A stretch of 64,000 bases of DNA, from positions 82,131,340 to 82,195,339 of the forward strand of contig CM043971.1 of NCBI GenBank assembly GCA_014529385.2, read 5' to 3'. The position numbers were made by a program, and so were the translations under genes. The notes beneath the pieces are model-generated. The model made no database searches and was not told the DNA's origin. It saw only the letters and a list, made by a program, of their open reading frames with translations. Each line of letters begins with the position of its first letter. Positions within the stretch are counted from its first letter, which is position 1. Shown here piece by piece: positions 41,131 to 51,480 of the stretch. Source of the DNA: Adiantum capillus-veneris. Taxonomy: Eukaryota > Streptophyta > Polypodiopsida > Polypodiales > Pteridaceae.

Positions 41131-42300
41131 TTTCTCGCTCTTCTTCTGAGAAAGACATTTACAACATAAAGAAGTTCGATGGCACAAACTTTTCCTTATC
41201 GAAAGAGCAGTTTTGGGATGTCTTAATCCACAGAGGTGAATTGGTGCCACTCTTTGAGTGCCCAAAGGGCATTGGCTACATGGCTGCACAATGGAAAATG
41301 CTTGATGCCAAAGCTAGGTCCACTATTCATCTACACCTCGTAGAGTTTGTGTACTTTACTCTTGTTGGTGAAGCTACTGCTAAAGCCTTATAGAACAAGT
41401 TGTGCAATACATAAATAGAGCAAGAGTGTAAGTAACAAGGTTTACTTGATGAAGAAGCTATTCAAGAATCACACAAAAGAAAGCAACTCAATTTTTGAAC
41501 ACTTAAATGCATTCAATGTCCTCTTCAGTCAATTGACATTACATGGACTTGATTTTGACGAAGAGGTGCGGTCTATCTTCTTGTTGTGCTCTCTACCTTC
41601 CTCATGGAACATTTTTTGCGTAGCCATAAGAAACTCTATGAAAAATGGTCTACAATGACATGATAACTACGAAGAGATTTGTAGGAAGTTTATGGAGCAT
41701 GCCAAATAGGGTGATGCATATGTTGCTAGTGGCAAAGGATAGATAGGTCGCACTCATAGTCATGCTAAAAGCAAGGATCATGGGAACTCTCATAGAAAAT
41801 TTAGAGGTTCTTTGCATAATGTTGAGTGCTATCATTGCCACAAGAAAATACAAAGACTATCATGCATGGTAAAGATACAAAAAAAGTTTCAAAACAACAA
41901 GAAGTTTGACAATGTTGGGAACTCTCATAGAAAATTTAGAGGTTTTTTCTGTAATGTTGAGTGCTATCATTGCCAAAAGAAAATGCATTTAAAAAAAGAC
42001 TTTTGTGCATGGCAAAGATACAAGAAAAAGTTGTAAAAGAGTAAGAAGTTTGCAATGATGGCAAGGTCAAAGCTAAGATTGAGGATCTCAATATGGTAGA
42101 GTCTCCTAAGACTACAAATGTGCATGGGGTCCTACCTCCCTCGAATGTTCTAGTTTTTACAACTGATATTAGCCTAGATGATCTTGTTGCAAAAGATGCC
42201 AGCTTGATCAGAATTTGATCATAGATTCTAGAGCCAGTTTCCATGTGACACCTCATAGAGAGTGGTTCTCTAATTATGCACATACACATGGCATAATGAA
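41131..42300 (+). pseudogene. Copia gag-protease relic
   Basis: Related to the element at 29297. Gag start: SRSSSEKDIYNIKKFDGTNF near 41135. A middle part at 41446-41658 has EHLNAFNVLFSQLTLHGLDF. Two zinc-knuckle segments follow, then a protease remnant near 42215 reading IIDSRASFHVTPHREWF, where Asp-Ser-Gly has become Asp-Ser-Arg. The relic ends near 42300 and runs into leader of the next copy. Integrase and later domains are missing. Confidence 0.82.
41777..42020 (+). repeat. Duplicated zinc-knuckle segment
   Basis: A segment of about 139 bp occurs twice in tandem, beginning GGAACTCTCATAGAAAATTT at 41778 and 41917. Each unit encodes a knuckle (VECYHCHKKI and VECYHCQKKMHLKKDFC). Only the second keeps a full set of Cys and His ligands. 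Confidence 0.85.
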
Positions 42301-42756
42301 GATTAGACATGCTGGTTGAGGGTCGTGGTAAGGTTTTATTGAGCTGGTGGATTCTCAAATGTGGAGATCCTTTGGATGATACAGGTTTGGAGCGAGCCCC
42401 TGACATCCCCATATTTTTGGCATCGACATAGGATGTATATTTATGCGGTTAGTGCAGTATTGGTGTGCATCTGCTGACCCGTCATTGTTGGCATTGCTGT
42501 CATCTTTATGGTATGTGTTTGACAGTGTTGTTCAGTTGGATAGAGACACTCTTCTAGAGTTGGAGACACTGATAGTGGCAATTCTTTGAGATTCTATCTT
42601 GCCAATTTAGACATTTTGATCAATGCTTCAGTCATTGTACACATTTGTTTTGGCTTCAGAAGTCAGTTTTGCAAGGGAGACTGTGTCAAAATTTTTCTAC
42701 TTTTTTACCTTCTTCTTTACTGTAGTGGATCTATCACTTTTGTTCCTTGTCAAGGG
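42301..42756 (+). other. Copia leader
   Basis: There is no coding domain. It resembles the leader before 41131 (TTCTCA..GTGGAGAT..TTTGGATGATACAGG matches a block near 40770). No LTR is seen between the two gag genes. Confidence 0.5.
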
Positions 42757-44260
42757 ATGGCTTCATCATTGGAGAACTCTTTGTTCAACATTGAGAAGTT
42801 AGATGGCACTAACTTCCCATTTTGGAAGGAACAAATTTACAATGTCTTAGTACAGAAGAAGCAGATCCGACCGATAAAGATGAAGGGGATAAAGCTTGAG
42901 GATATGGATGAGTATGATTGGTAGGAGTTGAATGAGACTGCCAGGTCCGCCATTATGCTGACTTTGTCAAAGAATGTGTACTTCAATGTGAACATGGAAA
43001 AGACTAGCTATGAACTGTGGAAGAAGTTATGTGACCTGTATGAGAAGCAAAGTGCAGCATCATAGGTTTATTGGTTGAAAAAGTTAGTTGATTTGAAGAT
43101 GGATGAGGACATACCCATGTGCAACCATCTCAATGAGTTCAACACAATTTTCAGCCAGCTTGCTACACAAGGAGTCAATTTCGATGATTCAGTCAAAGCA
43201 ATGTTCTTGCTAGTTACGCTGCCAGAACGTTGGGATACTTTTTGCATGGCCATAAGTAACTCAGCACCTCCTGATGGTTTAACATGTGCTGATGTCGAGG
43301 ACAGTTTGCTTACTGAAGAGGTTAGCAAGAAGAATCTTGATGCTTCTCATGGTACTATCAATGCTCTCGTTGTTTGTGGTCGATCACAGGAAAAGGGCAA
43401 GTAGAATCCAAGAGAAAAATCTCGTAACAAATCACTTGGCCGAAAAGACATTGAGTGCTATCGTTGTCACAAGAAGGGTCATATGAAGAAAGGCTGTCAA
43501 AAGTGGAAACAAGAGAAAGGTAAAGACAAGAAGCAAGAAAAAGGCAAGACTAAGGAAAGCAATATAAAGATTGAAGAGCTCAACAATGTTTTTGTTGAAG
43601 ATTCTAATGGAGACATTTATCTCACATCTGCCATGGATTCAACATTTTTGGTTGCCAATGATGACTATGCTTTACAGGATTGGATTCTTGGCTCAACTGC
43701 ATCGTTTCATGTGACTCCTCACAGAGAGTGGTTCAATACATATGATGCAGCCCATAAAGGTCGTGTTCGTCTTGGCAACGATTTTGCTTGCGACATAGTT
43801 GGTGTTGGCGATGTGCAGCTAAAATTTTGAATGGTTCTTCATTCATGCTCAAGAATGTGAGACATGTGCCGAAGCTTACCAAAAGCTTGATTAGTACAGG
43901 ACAATTGGATGATGCAGGATATTATTGCACATTTGGTGATAGTTCATGGAAGATCACCAAAGGTTCTTTAGTGGTAACACATGGTTCAAAGTCTAGGACT
44001 TTGTATATGCTACATGTATCCAATGTTAAAAACCATGTAATTTGTGTAACCGAGTAGCCAAGTGTTTCTTTGTGGCATCGCCGGTTAGGACATATGTCTC
44101 AAAAGGGAATAAAATATTGTCTCGTTTTGGTTATGTTCTTGGCTTCAATTTCTCAGACCTTTCAGTTTGTGAGCATTGTCTTTATGGTAAACAAACATAG
44201 TCACCACAAAAAAGGGGAAGCACTCAAAAAACTGAAACATGGATATGAGCTTGTATTGAC
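42757..44260 (+). pseudogene. Copia gag-protease-pre-integrase (broken)
   Basis: The best-kept Copia gag here. From ATG 42757 one frame runs to 43830, interrupted only by TAG at 42922, 43063 and 43402. It shows LDGTNFPFWKEQI, a gag helical region (ELWKKLCDLYE, HLNEFNTIFSQL), a complete knuckle CYRCHKKGHMKKGC near 43460, and a lysine-rich linker. The protease motif is WILGSTASFHVTP: the catalytic Asp is replaced by Gly. A frameshift near 43820 leads to NVRHVPKL and then SLWHRRLGHMSQKG (44070). It is truncated after that. Confidence 0.85.
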
Positions 44261-44604
44261 TAAGGTGGGACCGTACAGATACCTAACCCTGTAATTAATT
44301 AAGGAAATTAAGGTATGCAGGTTTCATGGCTCTGCATTCAGTGGCATTTTCTGCAAAACCATGGTGGCTCCCTCCTCTTGCGCTCTCTCCGTTATAAGAA
44401 CTTGCGGCGTGGCTTAACTCCACATCTAGTGTAGGGGCATGTTGTTCTGTGCTGACAGTTGGCTGCCACTTGCTCCATAGCACCTCCTTTTTCTTCCTTC
44501 CTATGTTTGCCTCTATACCTGGCGGCGCACCACTACTCCAGTAACTTACTGTAGATGGGACCTACTGTATTACCATGAGGAAGGTGTTACCTGCTCCTAA
44601 AATC
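44261..44604. other. Spacer after Copia relic
   Basis: No domain is recognised. If the small gene below is real, this is its promoter region. Confidence 0.35.
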
Positions 44605-44612
44605 TATAAAAG
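44605..44612 (+). promoter_or_regulatory. TATA-like box
   Basis: TATAAAAG lies 107 bp upstream of the ATG at 44719. It is a good match to the plant TATA consensus, but chance occurrence is common. Confidence 0.35.
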
Positions 44613-44718
44613 GTGAGCTTTTTTTAACTCACTTAGCATTAGTGAATGCGTTCTTGATGTATTTACCTGTATAGTACCACACCAGGCCTACTGGTTGGTA
44701 CTTTTAAGTAATAGATCT

Positions 44719-46508
44719 ATGGCTAAAGGCAAGGAGAAGCAGGCCATTGTGGAGCTAGTTGCTCCGACTCAATCTCAGGTGAATATTGGCATTAAAATGG
44801 ATTCCTGTTCGGCAAAATGATGATGTTTTTCTCATATTGGTTTCTCGTTCACATTAAGGACATGTATGGCAACTCATGTTTTTTGAAATTTTCCAGTGCT
44901 TACTGCTGTCCGAATGGTAAAATTTGATTAGATTAAGATTATGGTGCTATTCCTCATAAGCAGGTTGCAATGTCACTTTTGTTGTGGCTTGGACGGTGTA
45001 TGCTCCTGTAAGAGAGCTTTCAATTACTTGTTAAAACATTGAGGTTCAAAGTTGTATAAGTGGCATCTGTTGTATGTCCCTTTAGTAAATGAAGGATTCA
45101 TGTCTTTATGCATATTCAGTCCTACCTTGAGCTTGGGTAGTTTCAACATTAATGAGGGTATTGTAGCCTGTTAAGCTGGTTGTTTAGCGCCTTATAAAGC
45201 TGAGGCCTGTGGATGATGTTCTTTATAACACTTGGTGATGAAAACCATTTGGTATAGTGGACCTATTGGTTTGGTATGTAACTTCAGCCTGTCATAGTTT
45301 GGCACCAACCAGAAGTTTGATTTTTTAAGGTTTCCTTTGACAAACACTGAAAGTTATTAATTTGGGCCTCTGTTTAAGTTAAAATAATGAAGTAATGTCA
45401 TTAACACATAAGGAAGAAATATGCTTGATGGTGTTAACCCTTTGAGAGTTGAATACCGTTACCTGTTAGTTAACCAGTATACCAGTACCAACAACACCAG
45501 TACTATAATGGATAGTCTAAAACTAGTACCATTATGAATATGCCAGTATGGCAGAATAGCAGTTTTCAATACCAGTACTATCGGGACCAATACTAGTACT
45601 TGTACCACTACCAATATATCAAATGTATATTAAATATGTATCTATATCAGTACACCGGCTCTCAACAGGACTCATGTCGAATTGCCTACTTCCCTTCTCC
45701 GAGTGTATAACTCCTAGTTATATATTCATTATGGTATTCGCTGCATGACAATATGTATGGAACCAGTATACCAGTAAACTGGTAGACTAGTATAGCAATA
45801 AAGCATCACCAGTTCCAGTACTACCTAAATCAGTACTAATGCTGACAATCTGGAACTAGTACAAGTACTAGTATACATGTATACCTGTATAATAGTATTG
45901 CAATATCAGTACCAAGACTAACTGTACTGGTACTAGCACAGAAAATCCTAAAATTGGTACTAGTACCAGAACCAATATACTAGACCTATATCAATACCAG
46001 TACTCTGGCCCTTTGCAAGACTCGTATAGAATTACCTATTTTTTATTTTCAAGTATAGAACTACTAGTTTTCTTCATTTTTTGGTACTCTCGACATAGAC
46101 AAATGTTTGGGAACCGATATACCAGTATAACAATATAGTAGTATAACGGTATCAGTTCCAGCACTACCAATACTAGTACCAGCACCGAAAGACTGAGACT
46201 AATACCAGTACTAGCACTGCAGATCTGAAACTGGTACCAGTACCAGTACCAGTATACCAGACTGGTAAAGGTTTGTTTATGATGGTGTAATTGGCTACCA
46301 AAGTCTCTTGAAATTTCTCTTTACTTGCACAAAAAAGTTGTACCTTTGTGACATGGATAACAACTAGGATGCCCATGCTCTATATGCATCACCTGCATAC
46401 AGAGCCAATGCTAACGGAATATTGTGTTGTTTTCTATGGGTGCAGGTGAGGGCTGCTTTCTTTGGTTCAACTTTTTGGTGCTTCACTGTTTCGAAGATTG
46501 GCAGCTAG
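44719..46508 (+). CDS. Candidate two-exon 40-residue protein
   Basis: Exon 1 (44719-44778) starts at ATG in the context TCTATGGCT and encodes MAKGKEKQAIVELVAPTQSQ, ending at CAG/GTGAAT. An acceptor at TGGGTGCAG opens exon 2 (46446-46508), which stays in phase and adds VRAAFFGSTFWCFTVSKIGS before TAG. Each exon codes 20 residues. The first half is charged, the second is hydrophobic with aromatics. A different acceptor near 44963 (AAGCAG/GTTGCAATG) would give another short hydrophobic end. I recognise no family. The 1.7-kb intron holds a scrambled ACCAGTA repeat. It may be a chance structure. Confidence 0.25.
45440..46265. repeat. Scrambled ACCAGTA / TACTGGT repeat
   Basis: About 800 bp dominated by ACCAGTA, CCAGTAC and CAGTATAC words and their complements (TACTGGT, ACTAGTAC), in irregular order and spacing. 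There is a weaker stretch at 45660-45760. The densest part is at the right end, near 46230, with GTACCAGTACCAGTACCAG. It is not a regular tandem array. Confidence 0.85.
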
Positions 46509-46673
46509 TTCGAAGGAGTTTTCACCTTTTGGATGGTGTCTTATACCAACCTGTTGATATTCATTTGTACAAAATCAGGCTATCTAAGTTTGTTTGGTAT
46601 AGTAGACCTTGTATTTATCTTGGTCTTTGAACATGTATATGTTCGTTTGTGGGTAATATATGTAAATAATTGA

Positions 46674-46807
<134 letters not shown>

Positions 46808-46843
46808 TAGATTTTATTATCGTCCTCGGAGGTCAAATATGAC

Positions 46844-49800
46844 CTATGGGACCAAAGTTACATGTGATGTAGTATGTGTATGGCTGATGAGTGACTCTCG
46901 ATGCTCCAAAATTGTAGTGATGAGAGTCGCAATGGAGAGCCCACACTTTGGCTGGGAGAGGAAAGTGTGTAGGTCTAAGTTATGGCTGAAAATGTGAGAG
47001 AAGCAAGTTCGGATGTGATCAAAAGCTGAGCACTCTAGTAGTGTGTGGTACTCAGACTCTCGAACTTGCAGTGAGCATAATGTGCATAATCGATTTGACT
47101 CTTCTCCATTGCCCCAACGCCCTATCTCGCATCGAAGGAAATGGGAGCTAAGCCGAATTGCTGCGATAGTGCGTATCGCGGACAAGGGAATAGGCTCAAG
47201 CATGTAAGTGTGAGTACGGTTTCCTCTCTCAGCGAAGAACATGGTTTTGTAGTTGGGGGCAATATAGGTGGTGTAATGTATGAAGCGTGACCCACCAGAT
47301 TTCTCCCAAGCCGTAATACATTGGCGTTGTAGAAAAGCTTCATTCACTTGAGAGTCAATTGAAGCATCATGTAGCAAGTGTAATGCATCCCATCTCCCAA
47401 ACCACTTCTTTATGTCTTGCATCCATCCCGTGCTCAAGATCTTGCTTTTATGCGTCTTTTGAACTTTTTTGCTTGCTTCCCATGCAATTGTAGGAAGTCG
47501 ATGTGAGGGGTTTTGACGCATCTTTATCATGTACTCCACAACCCTTTCCATGCCCATAACCTCAATTGGAAGAGATCCCGACTCAAGAAGTAGGAGCATA
47601 TATGGTGTTTATGTCTTAACTTGGAGAAAGTTTGTAAGAAAACGCTTTTGGACATTCTCAAACTCTTTCCAAGTAGACTTTGAGATGCTCCCGCCCCACA
47701 CTTCAACTCTATAAAGAAGAACCGGTGTCACCAATGCATCAAAAAGATACTTCTTGAGAACCCAACACTTGATGTTTCCCGCATTACACATGTTCTCAAA
47801 TGCATAATATGCTCTCTTTCCCGCTTCCAAACGACGCATAGCACATTCATGCCACTTGTGATTGGATGGAACCTCAAGGCCAAGGTACTTAAAGCTCTCA
47901 ACAACTTCAAGTGTCTCGTTGTTGTACACAATGCATGGCTTCTCCTTATGGTTGGTTTTCACAAGCATAACCTTTGTTTTGGATTCATTTACAATCAGCC
48001 CACTATGCAAGCAAAAGTTCTCAAGGACAACCATAAGCTTTTGTGCATCTTCTAAAGTGTGTGCTAGAAGCACTACATCATCCGCATACAACAAAAGCAT
48101 GATTACCACATTGCAAATAGTGACCTCTTCAATGCCTTCTTCTTGCATAAAGTCAAGTACCATTTGTTCCAATTGATCGATGCATAGACCAAAGAGAGTT
48201 GGTGACAATGGACATCCTTGTTTAACCCCAATAGTGCTTACAAAAATTTCTGAAATTTCTCTTCCCATGCGCAATTGACAAATCACCTTCTCATAGATTC
48301 GAGAAACCGCAAGCATAAACTCACTTGGAACTTGGAGTTCTTCCATCCTTCTCCACAAATTGTTACGTGGAATCATATCAAAGGCTTTCTTAAAGTCCAC
48401 AAAACAACAATACAATCGCTTGCCTTTCAACCGACTTTCCTCCATGAGAACACGAAGAGTGACAAGATGATCAATGGTGCTATGGCATCGACGAAAACCC
48501 GCTTGTCCCTTTGCACGCTTGTCATTCTCTTCAGCCCAATCACTCAATTTCATCTTCATTATGCACCCAAACAACTTTTCCATAAGAGACCCAATCATTA
48601 TAGTCCGGTAGTTGCTTACATTCTTTACATCCCCTCCTTTATGCAAAGGCTTAACCCAATTAGTACTCCAATCATAAGGCATACCATGTTGAAGTGCAAG
48701 GTTGAACATATCACACATCCACTCATGGGTAAAATCTCCCGTCCATTTGATCATCTCCTGCTTGATACCTTGAAGATCTCCCGCTTTGCGAGTGGCCAAC
48801 TTTTCAAGCCCACCGCATACATCCTCAATAGTAAAAAAAGACGGCATACATGGGAGTGAACCATAAAATGGCATTTTTTCAGTATTTTCTTGCTCATATA
48901 ATTGCCTACAATGTGTGTACATATCCACTAGACTCACGTTACCAAAATTCTCAACCCGCTTGCCTCTCAAGTTTCTCCAAAATCTTCCACATGCATGTGC
49001 CTTTTCTTGGACTTGAAATTCTTGTTGCTTTACTTCCCATCTTCTTCTCTTCTTTTGAATCAATGCCTTGTATGTATGCAAATGACTTTGATAGTTGTCT
49101 TTGTCCATAGTTGCATCAAGCTTTATCAAGGACTTTCGAGCATCTTGACATTCTTTATCAAACCACCTTTTGCGTGATCTATCTTTGTTGATACCATGGA
49201 GATGCTTTATGGCAAAGCATTCTTCCGCACAAGAACAAATAGCTTTCTTGAAAGCTTCCCATTTAGTTTCCAATGGTGCATCACATTGAAGCTTTGTCAT
49301 CCATAATTTTTGCTCAACCATTTCAATGTACATTGGTGCCCGTTTGAAATCCATACATAGTGATAACTTCTCTTTCCTTTGGCTGAAATTATCATGCTTA
49401 GTTTCTTCTCCACATGAAAGGTCAATACATAAGGTGCGATGGTCGGATTCCGGGGTCCCTTGACCAAACATAAAACTCTTTATGCGATACATGATGGCTT
49501 CAGAGAGTAGCATATAGTCAATCACACTATCCCCATTATGTCTTCTACATGTAAATCCATTGGTTCCACTCCACAAAGATACACCATTGGCAATGAGCAT
49601 ACCTGTGCTATTACACATGTGTAAAAGTAGCTTTCCATAGTGATCTGGCTCTTTCTCATCCATTGAAGTACGATCATACAAGTGAACTTCCTCCAACTCC
49701 CTTGAAATGTATGGAATATCAAATTGTTCAGTATCATGTTGCAATGTTTTTGTGCGAGCATTCATATCCCCAAATACAATAACATCACCTTCACCTTTGA

Positions 49801-50242
49801 AATAAGCAATGTCCTCTTCCAAATCAGAAAATGGTTGATCTCTATCCATGCAAGCATTAAAGGGAGAATCATGATGAGGAATGTAGCAACCGGCTACAAA
49901 AATGGGTGCTCTTTTTGGAGTCATAATTTTCAGCCATACATAACGTTTGTACTTGTCATCTTTCACAATTGATACAAAATCTTCCAATCCTTTCTTAACC
50001 ATACATGCTAACCCTCCTTGTCCTCTTCGTTGCTTGAGATTCTTTGACCACATCAATGAATGTACATTGTAATCCTCCAAGCCGTTAATCCTTTGTGTAT
50101 CATGCTCCCAAGTTTCAACAAGAAGTACAACATCGGCTTTGCTTGTTAGTTCATCAATGCCAACCCCCGCATTCCATGGGTATCCATTACAATTCCAAAA
50201 GCATATTTTCAATTGTAACTCGGTCTCATAGGTCACGCATCC
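46844..50242 (-). pseudogene. LINE ORF2: endonuclease and reverse transcriptase (one internal TAA)
   Basis: ORF2 nicks the target and copies the RNA onto it. From 50242 the frame runs 877 codons to TAA at 47611-47609, then 254 codons to TAG at 46846-46844. Endonuclease (first 250 residues): WNCNG, LLVETW, GDMNAR, SDHRTL, so the catalytic Asn, Glu, Asp and His residues are present. Reverse transcriptase (about 480-780): NYRTIMIGS, FVDFKKAFDMIP, GVKQGCPLSPTLF and the catalytic LLYADDVVLLA. After the TAA, a C-terminal zinc-knuckle domain (CTLCSLQVRESEYHTLLEC) follows. The region has no ATG upstream of the endonuclease: the first codons are GGA TGC GTG ACC. The first in-frame ATG lies about 60 codons on, past WNCNG. 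Confidence 0.9.
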
Positions 50243-51193
50243 CTATTTGCTTGAGAGACTTGCCTCCTCCTTGGGCACATTTTCTTCATGAGAGATCTCC
50301 TTGTTTTTATTATTCTTTTCCTCATATGCCTTGCGACGCATATTTTGTTGCTTAATAGTGCGATCTTCACATACAAAACATTTTGTATCCCTCAAATAGA
50401 TCCAACTATTATCAAGGATAATCTTTCGCTTGGTCTCATCCGGCATGGTGCATACAATTGGCCGTTCTCCCGAGCAAGGAGCTCCTTGCTTCCCCACTCT
50501 ATGTGCTCCATAGACCATAACTCCGGACATGCCAAAGTGGGTTTTGAAGAAATCTTCAATAACAATGGCAAGAGAAGGAGGTGTCTCTAACTTCTCTTCG
50601 GGAATTCCACGAATAACAATGTTCTTGGAACGTCGCTCCCGTTCCTTCAACTCCTCCACATCCACATTCTCAACATTCTTTGTTTGAACCATAGCTTGCA
50701 TGAGTGAGGAATTAGAAACCACATTGCTACCACATACATCAGCCCAAGACTTGTTTGTGCATACATTTTTCATGTCGCATACATCCCGGCTCATAGTGTC
50801 AAATTTCTCCTCTTTCAATACATGGTCATGCTCTACTTAGCTCATCCGCTCCTTCAAAGCATTCAAGTCCACAAGAGAGCGTTTACATTCCTTGACTTCC
50901 TCTTCAAGTTGCATCAAACGTGTTGTTTGCATCTCAAGTGTCCTCTTGAGATTCTCATTCTCAACCACAAGTACCCTTAGTGTGCCATTCTCCATTGCAA
51001 GTGCTCGTAAGTCTTCGCCTTGTTTGTTTACGGTCTCTTGCAATGATACCAAGTACGCCATGATCATGGTTTCCGATGTGGTTGGTTGGGTGGTTGTGTT
51101 GCTATCTCCACACTTAGGAGATTTTGGATCATTTTCCACAATGGTTGTGGAACTTGTTGAAGAAGAAGAACCCTTGCGAGTGCCGGAAGACAT
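50243..51193 (-). pseudogene. LINE ORF1 (one internal TAA)
   Basis: ORF1 proteins bind the LINE RNA and act as nucleic-acid chaperones. The frame starts at ATG 51193 and runs 316 codons to TAG at 50245-50243, with one in-frame TAA at 50839-50837 (codon 119). The N-terminal part is Ser/Thr-rich, then a heptad-like coiled coil (EETVNKQGEDLRAL-type pattern; LMQLEEEVKECKRSL). After the TAA come KSWADVC, then an RRM-like part (KNIVIRGIPEE, YGAHRVGKQG, ERPIVCTMPDE) and a lysine-rich end. A single base change would account for the TAA, so the copy is otherwise intact. The final TAG is followed in the same frame by ORF2. Confidence 0.8.
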
Positions 51194-51418
51194 TGTATGT
51201 AAAATAGGAGATGAGAATCAATTTTGTTGCACCTGTTCACTTCGGAAATGCTGCTACAGAAACGCCTTCCATAACTCTGAAAATTTCTGTCTTTACATCA
51301 ATGCGTAGAGGACTTCGTGCTCTTCGATTGAGGCTATAGATCACCCAAATCGGAGTTGGGATGAAGAAGTTATGATCAAAAGAGTGGACTGCCGTCTACT
51401 AGGTCAAAAGACGGCTGC

Positions 51419-51421
<3 letters not shown>

Positions 51422-51478
<57 letters not shown>
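51422..51478. repeat. (AG)n microsatellite at LINE 5' end
   Basis: An AG run of about 57 bp that abuts the first base of the LINE. It is probably the other half of the tract at 46731. Confidence 0.97.
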
Positions 51479-51480
<2 letters not shown>

